Positions 1 to 8,746 of a stretch of 64,000 nt of DNA are shown one piece after another. The stretch is taken from NCBI GenBank assembly GCA_017405115.1, contig JAFRBA010000244.1, positions 15,122 through 79,121 on the forward strand, read 5' to 3'. The notes below the pieces were generated by a model. The model made no database searches. It was given only the letters and a program-made list of their open reading frames with translations, and had not been told where the DNA came from. The DNA is from Kiritimatiellia bacterium. GTDB lineage: Bacteria; Verrucomicrobiota; Kiritimatiellia; RFP12; UBA1067. Position 1 is the stretch's first letter; every line of letters begins with the position of its first letter. A program made the position numbers and the translations under genes.

Positions 1-1624
1 GCGGCGCCCACTGGCGGGTCCCCGGATGATATGCAAGGACGTCCATCCGCTTGGTCTCGGCGTAGGGCGTGATGGCAAGCTCGTCGCACGTCGGGAAGTC
101 GGCAAGGCCAGAAAGCCGCTCCCGCACGCACGCCAGCAGGCTTTCGGGATATCCAAACGACGGGCCGTGCGCAAGCGCCAGGGTGAAGACGTACCGCACG
201 GCGGCAAGGTCGACTATCGAGTCGTCCACCTTCCACCAGCTTTCGTTCACGTTCGTGCACCGCACGTGCCAGCGGCCGTCGTCGCCTTTCTCGAGGATGC
301 CGAGATACAGTTCCGTCCAGTCGCGCATCCATTCGGACATGACCGGCAGAAGCGTCCGGTCTCCAGTATAGCGCATGTACTCGGCGAGCTGCTGTATGTA
401 CTCGGCCGTTCCGGTGTAGATGTGGCTTAGCCAGCCGGCCTTGACGGACTCCCGCTCGCGTCGGCCCGCAGCCCGCCGTTCTGCGGACGGCGCTTCGTAG
501 GGAATCGCCGCCCGCGACTGCCGCGGCGGCACTGCGCCGCCCCAGAACGGATGCATCGAGAGGTCGACGGTCTCCGGCATGTAGGCGCCGTCGATCTCCC
601 TGAACCGGCACTTGGCGCGTATGCGCGGCAGGCACTCGTCGTAGAACGCCAGTATCTTTCTGGCGAACTCCGGGTGTCCGGCCGCGCACATCGGCCAGAC
701 GAGCTCGCGCGTGTTCTGCCACCAGAATCCCGCGCCCCAGCCGCGGCGGTCCTCGACGACCAGCCCAGGGCCGCCGTTGAACTTCGGCGGCAGCTCGCCG
801 TAGCCGACCGACGCCCAGGAATAGAGGTTGACGAACCAGAGCCTCGTAAGGCGCTCGGCGTCCGCGTCGCCGTAGAGGACGACCCATCCCCTGGACCAGT
901 AGTCGCTCCACCAGGCCAGCCGCTCGTCGCGCTGCTTCGCCTCGGGCTTTTCCATTGCAGCCTGCGCCGCCGCGTCGGACATCGCCACGGCAAACCGCCA
1001 TGATTCCCGCGTCGTGTCGGAATGGCGCACGACGGTTCGGTATACGCGGCCGGCATCGGGATCCGACTCGATGAAGACGGCGCGGCCTGCGCTTCTCTCG
1101 ATCCGGCCGTCCACCCCGGCGCATCCGACGCGCCAGTTGTCAAAGGCCACCTCGTCCGCCGAGCGGCGCGTCCGCCTGTCGCGGACAAGGCCGACAAGCG
1201 CCCCTGTCGCCCGGTCGCCCGAGAGGGAGATGTCGACTGTTCCGTCCGACGCGCCGAGCGAGAGGGACACCTCGCCATGCGCCACGTCCATCGTCTGGGT
1301 GAAGGACGAAAGGCTCCTCAGCCCCGGGAAGCGCACCGTGACGTGGCCCGGCGACAGCAGGGATCGTCTGCCCCAGCGGTCTTCCTGGCCGCGAGGGACG
1401 AGATAGTCCGTGCGCGAAAGATGAAGATGGAGGTCGTCCGTGCCGAAGCTGACCATGGCGGAGAGGTTCCCTGCGCCGAAGGGCATGACCTGTTCGGGAC
1501 GCCCCGTGCGGAAGCCCTGCCGCGTCGGAGCCCCGTTGGGCTCGAGGAACACGACGCGGCAGAAGTCTGGTATCTCGACCGCCGATGCGACGCATAACGC
1601 CAATGTGGCCGTCAATAGCGACAC
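1..1624 (-). CDS. Secreted GH95-like glycoside hydrolase (partial, runs off the window edge)
   Basis: I translated the minus strand from a GTG at 1624; the frame stays open to base 1, giving about 541 residues without the C-terminus. It opens with a hydrophobic signal-like stretch (SLLTATLALCVASA). Then come MPFGAGNLSAMVSFGTDDL and RTDYLVPRG, which resemble the N-terminal sandwich of GH95-type alpha-L-fucosidase/galactosidase proteins. The region GAGFWWQNTRELVWPMCAAG resembles the (alpha/alpha)6 catalytic domain of such inverting enzymes. An AAGGAGG ribosome site lies at 1634-1640, at good distance for GTG. It is transcribed divergently from the dehydrogenase-symporter-esterase operon, so a role in glycan breakdown with those genes is likely. 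Substrate is not deducible; a related family of unassigned alpha-glycosidases is possible. Confidence 0.7.
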   Translation of the reverse strand, partial: MSLLTATLALCVASAVEIPDFCRVVFLEPNGAPTRQGFRTGRPEQVMPFGAGNLSAMVSFGTDDLHLHLSRTDYLVPRGQEDRWGRRSLLSPGHVTVRFPGLRSLSSFTQTMDVAHGEVSLSLGASDGTVDISLSGDRATGALVGLVRDRRTRRSADEVAFDNWRVGCAGVDGRIERSAGRAVFIESDPDAGRVYRTVVRHSDTTRESWRFAVAMSDAAAQAAMEKPEAKQRDERLAWWSDYWSRGWVVLYGDADAERLTRLWFVNLYSWASVGYGELPPKFNGGPGLVVEDRRGWGAGFWWQNTRELVWPMCAAGHPEFARKILAFYDECLPRIRAKCRFREIDGAYMPETVDLSMHPFWGGAVPPRQSRAAIPYEAPSAERRAAGRRERESVKAGWLSHIYTGTAEYIQQLAEYMRYTGDRTLLPVMSEWMRDWTELYLGILEKGDDGRWHVRCTNVNESWWKVDDSIVDLAAVRYVFTLALAHGPSFGYPESLLACVRERLSGLADFPTCDELAITPYAETKRMDVLAYHPGTRQWAP

Positions 1625-1659
1625 AAGCCAAAACCTCCTTTCTCAGATCTGCGGCATGA

Positions 1660-1665
1660 AGTTTA
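1660..1665 (-). promoter_or_regulatory. Candidate -10 box (ATGGTAAACT) for the minus-strand glycosidase
   Basis: On the minus strand the sequence ATGGTAAACT lies about 20 bases before the ribosome site of the glycosidase. It resembles the TGGTATAAT motif seen before many other genes in the window. There is no clear -35 box. Confidence 0.4.
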
Positions 1666-1802
1666 CCATATTTGCGCCGCCCCATCAACGGCAAGAGGCG
1701 CATCTCGGACATTGCAAAACGGGCTGCAGGCACAGTGAACCAAATCACCATGCATTCGCTGACCATGCCTGATTTTCGCCTCAAGGCGAACCGGAGAAAT
1801 GG

Positions 1803-1808
1803 TATAAT
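1803..1808 (+). promoter_or_regulatory. Extended -10 promoter (ATGGTATAATACGC)
   Basis: TATAAT preceded by ATGG, 35 bases before the first gene of the dehydrogenase-symporter-esterase operon. It matches the repeated extended -10 motif of the window; no TTGACA-like -35 is visible. Confidence 0.65.
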
Positions 1809-1842
1809 ACGCACATCCGGGTCGGTTTGAGATAGGGACAAC

Positions 1843-3021
1843 ATGAGAGACGGAAAGCTAGTGATGGGGCAGATAGGCTGCGGCGGGTTCGCGCGCGACC
1901 AGGATCTGCCGAACTTCAGCGCCCGCGATGACGTGGTGATAAAGTACTGCTGCGACCCCGATCCCGAGACGGCCGGGTGGGCGGCGTCCACGTTCGGCGG
2001 CGAGCGGGCCGTCGGCGACTACCGTGCCGTCGTAGACGACCCCGAAGTGGATTTCCTCAAGGTCTCGACGCCGCACGACATGCACAAGCCGATCGTCGTC
2101 GACGCGGCCGCGAGGGGCAAGCACGTCTTCTGCGAGAAGCCCATGGCCATGAGCCTAGAGGACTGCTGGGAGATGGCAAGGGCCGTGCAGAAGGGGGGCG
2201 TGAGGTTCTGCGTCGACATGAACCGCAGGATGGCCCCCGCGATGCAGGCGCTCAAGCGCCGAGTGGCCGAGCAGGCGGCGGCTCCGCGGCACAATCCGTG
2301 GCGATACGTCGAGAAGACGCGCGAGCCGATGTTCGAGGAGACGAGGACGAACCTGCTCGTGCGCATACAGGACGAGTCCTCCAGCTACCGCCTCGTGCAC
2401 CTCGACCCGGCGCACGGCGGCGGGCAGGTCATCGGAGAGTCGGTGCACTGGCTCGACCTCGCGTGCTGGTTCTTCGCCCCCGCGCGCCCGGTGGAGATCA
2501 CGGGGTGGGGCACGGCCAGGCTCTCGCACGGAATCAACATGCTCTTCTCGGACGGCAACGCGGCGACGGTCGTGTTCGACGTGTGCGGGACGTTCGACTA
2601 TCCCAAGGAGATGTACGAGGTCACGAGCAACGCCGCGCTGTTCAGGTCGATGTTCTTCGTGGAGAACCGATACTACGGCATGTGCGGAGAGGAGCGCGAG
2701 ACGTTCCCGCTGCAGTTCGACGCATATGCCGACAGGGTGAGGGGTGAGGGCTTCGACGCGTTCATGGAGAAGTCGCGCCTGCGGCAGGAGGCCGCGGCGA
2801 AGGACGGCCTGAAGGCCAGCTGGGGGGCGCTTGGCGTCGACAAGGGCCACCGCGCGATGCTCGACGGCTTCGTCGCCGCCGTAAAGTCCGGCGGGCCTAC
2901 GCCGTGCGACGAGATGGCCGGCATGAGGGCGGTGCTCCTCTCGAACCTCGCGATGCAGGCGATAAGGGAGCGCCGCGCCGTAGCCGTCCCGGTTGACATG
3001 TACGAGCCTGTCTTCGCATGA
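1843..3021 (+). CDS. Gfo/Idh/MocA-family NAD(P)-dependent sugar dehydrogenase
   Basis: 392 residues. The N-terminus MGQIGCGGFARDQDLPN is a Rossmann GxGxxA-type nucleotide-binding loop. FCEKPMAMSLEDC near residue 100 holds the Glu-Lys-Pro signature of the Gfo/Idh/MocA family. The C-terminal half is the usual alpha/beta substrate domain. Such cytoplasmic enzymes oxidise, reduce or epimerise sugars and sugar acids. The stop overlaps the start of the downstream symporter (ATGA), so both are translated together. With the symporter and a glucuronoyl-esterase-like protein it plausibly processes an imported uronic acid or modified sugar. The exact substrate cannot be read from the sequence. Confidence 0.9.
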   Translation: MRDGKLVMGQIGCGGFARDQDLPNFSARDDVVIKYCCDPDPETAGWAASTFGGERAVGDYRAVVDDPEVDFLKVSTPHDMHKPIVVDAAARGKHVFCEKPMAMSLEDCWEMARAVQKGGVRFCVDMNRRMAPAMQALKRRVAEQAAAPRHNPWRYVEKTREPMFEETRTNLLVRIQDESSSYRLVHLDPAHGGGQVIGESVHWLDLACWFFAPARPVEITGWGTARLSHGINMLFSDGNAATVVFDVCGTFDYPKEMYEVTSNAALFRSMFFVENRYYGMCGEERETFPLQFDAYADRVRGEGFDAFMEKSRLRQEAAAKDGLKASWGALGVDKGHRAMLDGFVAAVKSGGPTPCDEMAGMRAVLLSNLAMQAIRERRAVAVPVDMYEPVFA

Positions 3022-4997
3022 ACCTTCACGCGGCAGACTGGTGGATAGTCGGCGTCGTCATGGCGTCGCTGCTCGTCATAGCCGTCTGGGTGAGGCGCTA
3101 CATGCGCAGCGTCTCCGACTTCCTCGCGGCGAACCGCCTGGCCGGGCGGTACATCGTCTCGGTGTCGAACGGGTTCGGAGGCGCGATCTCGATGGTCGCC
3201 CTGTGGGAGATGACATACGCCAACGGTCTGCCCGCGCAGTGGGGCATGCTTCTGATGACGATGGTGCTTCTCTGCATAGCGATATCGGGGTTCGTCGTCT
3301 ACCGCCTGCGGGAGACCCGCGCCCTGACGCTCGCGCAGTTCTTCGAAATGCGCTACTCGCGGCGCTTCAGGATATTCGCAGGCTCGCTCTCCTGCGTCAG
3401 CGGGTTCCTCAACTACGGCATATTCCCGGCGGTGACCGCGAAGTTCATAATGATGTTCGTCGGCTTCCCGGACGCGTTCACCGTCTTCGGCGTCAGCATC
3501 CCGGTGTTCCCCACGCTCATAGCGGCCAACATGGCCGTCGCCGCGTACATCGCGATGAGCGGCGGGCAGATATCGATAATGCTGACGGACTTCTTCCAGG
3601 GCATGATAATGCTCGTCGTCTTCCTGTTCGTGATGTTCTTCTTCTTCCAGAAGTTCGGCTGGAACGAGATAATGGAGGGCCTTCGCGTCGCGCCGGAGGG
3701 CGCGTCGATGATAAACCCGTTCAAGGCAGGCAAGGCGGCGGACTTCAACCTCGTGTTCTTCCTCATCGGCGTGATGGACGCGTTCTACCGCACGCGCGCA
3801 TGGCAAGCGAAGTCTGCCGCCGGCGCCGCCGCGAAGACCCCGCATGAGGCCGTCATGGCGGGCATAGTCTCGAACTGGCGGGAGCTCGTGAGCCAGCTCT
3901 GCATGGTGATCATACCCCTCGCCGCCTACGCGGCCATAAAGGGGCCCGGGTTCCCCGAGATCGCCGCCGCCGTCAACGACCGCCTCGCCTCGATCTCAGA
4001 CCCCGTCATCCGCACCCAGATGACAGTGCCGACGTTCGTCTCGTGCGTGTTCCCCGTGGGGCTCATGGGCTTCTTCGCGGCCGTAGTGATGATGATGGCC
4101 GTGTCGACCGACTCCATGTACATGCACGCATGGGGCACGATTCTCGTTCAGGACGTCGTGCTGCCCCTGCGTGGGCGCCCGGTCGAGCCGAAGCGCCATC
4201 TTCTCCTGCTGCGACTGGGCGTCCTCTCCGTCGCCGTCTTCGCGTTTTTCTTCTCGCTCGTCTTCCCGATGAAGGAGTTCGTGCTCATGTACTTCTCGCT
4301 CACGGGCGCGATATACGTGGGTGGGGCGGGTAGCGCCATCATCGGCGGCCTCTACTGGAAGCGCGGCACGGCGGCGGGCGCCTGGACCGCGATGATCGTC
4401 GGATCCGTGATGGGCGTCGGCGGCATCCTGCTGCAGCAGTTCTGGGACGGGTTCCCGCTGAACGGGCAGCACGTCTACTTCTGGACGATGTGCGCGGCGA
4501 TCCTGTCGTACGTCGGCGTGTCGCTTCTGGGCCCACGCCACGTGCACGACATGGACAGGCTCCTCCACCGCGGCGAATTCGCCGACGGCGAGTCGTCCGC
4601 CGGCAGGGCGGAGAGCCGCTTTTCGTTCCGACGCCTGACCGGCGTCGGCAGGGACGCGCCGGCGTTCGACAAGTTCGTCGCCTACGGGACGATGGCGTGG
4701 AGCTTCGGGTGGGTCGCGGTGTTCGTCGTCGGATCGGTGCTCGGCGCAACGACGGACCTGCTGACGGACGGATTCTGGGAGAAGTTCTGGTGGACCAAGC
4801 TGATACTGATCACCGGGATATTGGGGACAATCTGCACGGTGTGGATCACGATCGGCGGATGCCGCGACGCGATCCACCTGGTGCGGGACCTCAAGAGGGA
4901 GAAGATCGACGAGTCAGACAACGGCTTCGTGGAGGGAGATTCCCGGAGCGGAGCCATCGGACGAACGATGAAAAAACGACAACGAGGGCATAAATGA
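3018..4997 (+). CDS. Sodium:solute symporter (SSS family)
   Basis: 659 residues, with more than a dozen hydrophobic segments. The first helix is WWIVGVVMASLLVIAVWV. The loop SDFLAANRLAGRYIVSVSNGFGG is typical of sodium/solute symporters, which resemble SGLT-type sugar or pantothenate carriers. It lies in the inner membrane and would import a solute with Na+. The ATG overlaps the stop of the dehydrogenase, and its own stop overlaps the start of the esterase, so the three genes form a tight operon. A long hydrophilic loop near residues 515-545 separates the last helices. Context suggests a sugar, sugar acid or oligosaccharide as cargo; this is inference. Confidence 0.9.
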   Translation: MNLHAADWWIVGVVMASLLVIAVWVRRYMRSVSDFLAANRLAGRYIVSVSNGFGGAISMVALWEMTYANGLPAQWGMLLMTMVLLCIAISGFVVYRLRETRALTLAQFFEMRYSRRFRIFAGSLSCVSGFLNYGIFPAVTAKFIMMFVGFPDAFTVFGVSIPVFPTLIAANMAVAAYIAMSGGQISIMLTDFFQGMIMLVVFLFVMFFFFQKFGWNEIMEGLRVAPEGASMINPFKAGKAADFNLVFFLIGVMDAFYRTRAWQAKSAAGAAAKTPHEAVMAGIVSNWRELVSQLCMVIIPLAAYAAIKGPGFPEIAAAVNDRLASISDPVIRTQMTVPTFVSCVFPVGLMGFFAAVVMMMAVSTDSMYMHAWGTILVQDVVLPLRGRPVEPKRHLLLLRLGVLSVAVFAFFFSLVFPMKEFVLMYFSLTGAIYVGGAGSAIIGGLYWKRGTAAGAWTAMIVGSVMGVGGILLQQFWDGFPLNGQHVYFWTMCAAILSYVGVSLLGPRHVHDMDRLLHRGEFADGESSAGRAESRFSFRRLTGVGRDAPAFDKFVAYGTMAWSFGWVAVFVVGSVLGATTDLLTDGFWEKFWWTKLILITGILGTICTVWITIGGCRDAIHLVRDLKREKIDESDNGFVEGDSRSGAIGRTMKKRQRGHK

Positions 4998-6340
4998 AAT
5001 ACGGCACATTCATTGCGGCGGCGGCAATCGCCTCGCTGGCCGCGGACGGCGGCGAAGGTTCGTGGGCGACGAAGGAGGAGCTTGCGTTCGTGCGGCGCGG
5101 GTCGGAGAAAATCGAAATGATCCCCGGCACGCCGGAGACCGACGCGATACGCTTCTACCCCAGCACGCAGAGAAACGAATACGTCGAGTTCAACTACGAC
5201 GAGTCCAAGGCGGGCGTGCTCGGGAGGGACTATTCTCTGGAGGACCCCCTGACGTTCGCTGACGGACGCCGGGCCACGAAGGCGAGCTGGCCGGAGCGCC
5301 GCCGCGAGATCCTCGACCTCTTCGAGCGAGAAGTGTACGGCCGCCTTCCTCCGCGGCCTGCCGAAATGACGTTCGACATCACGGACGAGAAGATGTCCGA
5401 AGACCGCTTTGCTACCGTGCGACGCTACAGGCAGTACTTCCGCGGCGACAAGTCCGGCCCGGTCATAGACTGGGTGGTCGTCGTGCCGCGCCATGCGAAG
5501 GGTCGGGTACCAGTGTTCGTCCACCTCAACTACGCAGGGCTCGACAAGATCTCCGAGAAGAAGACGAACCACTATGACCTGCCGTGGGACATGCTCGTCG
5601 CTAACGGCTACGCGTTCATGTCGGCGCGCTATACGCAGATAACGGGCGACGGCGGCAAGCGCGGCGGACTCTTCAACGGCGTATGCGAACTGTGGGGCGA
5701 GCGCGACTTCTCCAGGGCGGACAACCCCGGCTCCCTCATCATCTGGGCATGGGGGCTCATGCGCGGTCTCGACCTCGCGGAGAAGATCCCGGAGATCGAC
5801 GCGACGCGCAATGTCGTGATCGGTTCGTCCCGGCTCGGGAAGGCGGCGCTGCTTGCTGCGGCGTATGACGAGCGGTTCAAGGTGTGTGTTCCCAACCAGA
5901 CCGGGGCAATAGGCGTGCAGCTCATGAAGCGGAACTACGGCGAGTCTCTCAAGGGGCAGAGGCTCTCCGTGCCGCACTGGTACTGCCGCAACGTATGGAA
6001 GTACGCGGACAAACCCGCAGCCCAGCCGTTCGACCAGCATCTTCTCATTGCCTGCGTCGCGCCGCGCGCGCTCCTTCTTGAATGCTACCACAAGAAGTGG
6101 TTCGACCCGAAGGGCGAGTGGCTTGCGGCGAGGGCCGCTTCGCCCGCGGGGGAGATGCTCACCGGGAAGGGTCTCGGCGGCGGCTCGGCCGCTCCGCTTG
6201 AATGGCCCGACCCGTATTCCGAAGAACTTGCCGAGCCGCCGTTCGGCTATGTCCGCCGCACGGAATGCCATGGCCTTTCGCCGTACGACTGGAAGTGGGC
6301 AATCGACTTCGCCGGGAAGGTCCTGCGTCCCCGTCTGTGA
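4994..6340 (+). CDS. CE15-like carbohydrate esterase (glucuronoyl esterase family)
   Basis: 448 residues with a short hydrophobic N-terminus (GTFIAAAAIASLAA), suggesting export. The alpha/beta-hydrolase nucleophile elbow is GSSRLGKAAL near residue 278. It is followed by VCVPNQTGAIG, PHWYC and DQHLLIACVAPRALLL, and the catalytic His lies in RRTECHGLSPYDW near the C-terminus. That order matches carbohydrate esterase family 15, whose members cleave ester bonds to (4-O-methyl-)glucuronic acid. Gln rather than Glu occupies the NQTG position after the elbow, so specificity may differ. It is third in the operon; its ATG overlaps the symporter stop. An acetyl-xylan-type esterase is the main alternative. 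Confidence 0.8.
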   Translation: MKYGTFIAAAAIASLAADGGEGSWATKEELAFVRRGSEKIEMIPGTPETDAIRFYPSTQRNEYVEFNYDESKAGVLGRDYSLEDPLTFADGRRATKASWPERRREILDLFEREVYGRLPPRPAEMTFDITDEKMSEDRFATVRRYRQYFRGDKSGPVIDWVVVVPRHAKGRVPVFVHLNYAGLDKISEKKTNHYDLPWDMLVANGYAFMSARYTQITGDGGKRGGLFNGVCELWGERDFSRADNPGSLIIWAWGLMRGLDLAEKIPEIDATRNVVIGSSRLGKAALLAAAYDERFKVCVPNQTGAIGVQLMKRNYGESLKGQRLSVPHWYCRNVWKYADKPAAQPFDQHLLIACVAPRALLLECYHKKWFDPKGEWLAARAASPAGEMLTGKGLGGGSAAPLEWPDPYSEELAEPPFGYVRRTECHGLSPYDWKWAIDFAGKVLRPRL

Positions 6341-6382
6341 ACTCCTGGAGCTCGTGCCGCGGTGGGGGTCGGCGAGATGTGG

Positions 6383-6388
6383 TATAAT
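6383..6388 (+). promoter_or_regulatory. Extended -10 promoter (TGTGGTATAATATGCGC) for lysA
   Basis: Strong TGnTATAAT element 23 bases before the lysA start codon; no good -35 hexamer at the usual distance. Confidence 0.7.
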
Positions 6389-6411
6389 ATGCGCATGGAA
6401 AGATTCATTAG

Positions 6412-7716
6412 ATGGCCAACCGCATTCGGAGCAGGGAAATGAGGAAGCTGCCGTTCGACAAGGCGAGGCTCGAGGAGATCGCGTCCAAGTGGCCTACGCC
6501 GTTCCACATATACGACGCGAAGGCGATCAAGGCGAACGCGAAGCGCCTGAAGAAGGCGTTTTCATGGAACAAGGGCTTCCGCGAGTACTTCGCGGTCAAG
6601 GCCGCGCCCAACCCGCACCTGATGAAGCTCCTCCGAGACGGGTTCGACTTCGGGTCCGACTGCTCCTCGATGGCGGAGCTCGTCCTGGCCGAGAAGGTCG
6701 GTAACGTCGGCGAGTCCATCATGTTCACCTCCAACGACACCCCTGCGGATGAGTTCCGCAAGGCGTGGGAGCTCGGGGCCATAGTCAACTTCGACGACGT
6801 GACGCACATACCGTTCTTCTTCGACGCGATAAAGGGGATGGACGGGGATATTGGCAGCCGCCTTTTCTGCTGCCGATACAACCCCGGGCCGCTCAAGGGC
6901 GGCAACGCCATCATAGGCAAGCCCGAGGAGGCGAAGTACGGCTTCACCCGCGAGCAGCTGTTCGCGGGGTTCCGCCTGCTCAAGGAGGCGGGGGCGTCCA
7001 GGTTCGGGCTCCACACCATGGTGGCGTCCAACGAGCTCGACCCCGAGTACATAATCGACACGGCCAAGATGCTCTTCGACCTCGTGGCGGACCTTACGCA
7101 GCAGCTCGGCGTGACTTTCGAGTTCGTGAACATCGGCGGCGGCATCGGCATACCATATCGTCCGGACCAGACGGCGATGGACCTCGAGCGCGTCGGCAAG
7201 GGGATCGAGGCCGCGTACAAGGCGGCGGTCTCCGGTCGCGGGCTCTCTCCGCTCAAGCTGTTCATGGAGTGCGGGCGCTGCATCACCGGCCCCTACGGCT
7301 ACCTGGTCTCGCGCGTCAGGCACATCAAGAACACGTACCGCATGTACGCCGGGCTGGACGCCTGCATGTCGAACCTGATGCGGCCCGCGCTCTACGGCGC
7401 ATACCACGAGATAGTTGTGCCCGGCAAGGAGTCTTGCGGCGAGACGTCCGTCTACGACGTGACCGGTTCGCTCTGCGAGAACAACGACAAGTTCGCCATA
7501 CAGCGCGTGCTTCCGGTGCTCGAGCGCGGAGACCTCGTCGTGATCTGCGACGCAGGGGCGCACGGCCACGCCATGGGCTTCCAGTACAACGGCAAGCTGC
7601 GCAGCGCGGAGCTCCTCCTGGAGGAGGACGGCTCCGTGCGCGAGATCCGCCGCGCCGAGACGCTTGCGGACTACTTCGCCACGCTGGACTTCCCGGGCCT
7701 CGGCGAGGCGGGCTGA
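6412..7716 (+). CDS. lysA: Diaminopimelate decarboxylase-like PLP enzyme
   Basis: 434 residues, fold-type III PLP decarboxylase. The cofactor lysine is in REYFAVKAAPNP (Lys63 from this start). The glycine-rich phosphate loop is FVNIGGGIGIPY, with ECGRCITGPYGYLV and CDAGAHGHAMGFQYNG further on, all as in LysA. The enzyme makes lysine from meso-diaminopimelate, the last step of lysine synthesis, in the cytoplasm. A second ATG at 6439 (MRKLPFDK) is also possible; the first is kept because it lies a normal distance from the promoter. It stands alone, with its own promoter. A related diamine or carboxynorspermidine decarboxylase is less likely given the length and motifs. Confidence 0.85.
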   Translation: MANRIRSREMRKLPFDKARLEEIASKWPTPFHIYDAKAIKANAKRLKKAFSWNKGFREYFAVKAAPNPHLMKLLRDGFDFGSDCSSMAELVLAEKVGNVGESIMFTSNDTPADEFRKAWELGAIVNFDDVTHIPFFFDAIKGMDGDIGSRLFCCRYNPGPLKGGNAIIGKPEEAKYGFTREQLFAGFRLLKEAGASRFGLHTMVASNELDPEYIIDTAKMLFDLVADLTQQLGVTFEFVNIGGGIGIPYRPDQTAMDLERVGKGIEAAYKAAVSGRGLSPLKLFMECGRCITGPYGYLVSRVRHIKNTYRMYAGLDACMSNLMRPALYGAYHEIVVPGKESCGETSVYDVTGSLCENNDKFAIQRVLPVLERGDLVVICDAGAHGHAMGFQYNGKLRSAELLLEEDGSVREIRRAETLADYFATLDFPGLGEAG

Positions 7717-7755
7717 CGACGTCTCCGCCGCGCATGTTCCAGGGGGCTGCAGGCA

Positions 7756-8733
7756 ATGCGGGTGGTGTCACTTGACGTCGTGCGGGCGATGGCGATAGTG
7801 TTCGTCGTCGTCGGGCACGCGCTCATACACGCGGAATGCGGCGGATTCCTGATGAGCTGGATATATTCGTTCCACATGGCGCTGCTGTTCGTGCTCTCGG
7901 GCTTCGTGGCGTCCGCATCGTGGGAGCGGTCCGGCACGCCGGGCTGGCGGCTCGCGGGCGCAAAGGTCACCAGAAGCGCGCGCCGGCTTCTCGTTCCGTA
8001 TGCGCTGTGCGGAGCCGTCGTGATCCCGGTCGTGAACTTCCTTCTTACGGACGAATTCGTGTCTGCCTTCGCCAAGGGATGGAAAAACGCCTTTCTCCTG
8101 AACCGCTGCCTTTGGTATCTGCCGTGCTGCTTCTTCCTCGTGTGCATCCTCTCCGCCGTGTCCGCGGCGCTGCGCGGCAGGCGCGGCATGGCGTGGGTCA
8201 GCGCGGTCGCCGTCGCGTTTGCGGCCGTGGGGGCGCTGTACCTGCTGCTTCCGCAGGTGGACTACCTGAGGTCGGTGGCAAGCTACTTCGTGCCGTTCTT
8301 CGCCGGGGCGTGGCTGTGGACGCGCCGCGACGCCGTGCTCAATCCGAGCAGGTGCCTCGTCGCCGTGTCCACCCTGGCGTTCCTTGCGCTTTCGCTGCTG
8401 TACGCGACGCTGCCCAGCGCGACGATCGCCGTCAAGGCGGTCGTAAAGCCCCTTGCCGGCGTGGCGTCGTTTGTCCCGCTCGTCGCGGTCGCGAACAGGA
8501 TGTGCGGATTCTTCGCGCGTGGCGTCGCCTACATCGGGCGCATCACGCTCTTTCTCTACTGCTTCGACTTCTGCGCGACGCCCATAGCGATCCGGCACTT
8601 CCGTCCCGGCGGCGTGCTCATGACGTTCGTCGTCGCGTTCGGCGTCGTCGCGTTCGGCGCGTTCCTCAGAATCGCGTGGGACTACGCGATCGTCCCGCGC
8701 AGCGCTCCGCCTTCGCCGCGGCCTGCGGCATAA
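7756..8733 (+). CDS. Membrane acyltransferase (acyltransferase 3 / OafA-like)
   Basis: 325 residues and about ten hydrophobic segments. The N-terminus SLDVVRAMAIVFVVVGHAL carries the R..A...V...H pattern of acyltransferase-3 proteins, with the His in the first membrane segment, followed by SFHMALLFVLSGF. Members transfer acetyl, succinyl or similar groups to sugars or peptidoglycan at the inner membrane. AGGGGG lies before the ATG. The gap to hrpB downstream is only 13 bases, so the pair may be co-transcribed, although they share no known pathway. The acceptor is unknown. Confidence 0.85.
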   Translation: MRVVSLDVVRAMAIVFVVVGHALIHAECGGFLMSWIYSFHMALLFVLSGFVASASWERSGTPGWRLAGAKVTRSARRLLVPYALCGAVVIPVVNFLLTDEFVSAFAKGWKNAFLLNRCLWYLPCCFFLVCILSAVSAALRGRRGMAWVSAVAVAFAAVGALYLLLPQVDYLRSVASYFVPFFAGAWLWTRRDAVLNPSRCLVAVSTLAFLALSLLYATLPSATIAVKAVVKPLAGVASFVPLVAVANRMCGFFARGVAYIGRITLFLYCFDFCATPIAIRHFRPGGVLMTFVVAFGVVAFGAFLRIAWDYAIVPRSAPPSPRPAA

Positions 8734-8746
8734 TCGGTTCCACGGC

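Noticed and set aside
4682..6271. A 529-codon open frame antisense to the esterase and symporter end
   Set aside because: No domain seen, Arg-rich, crosses a gene border; the plus-strand genes are well supported.
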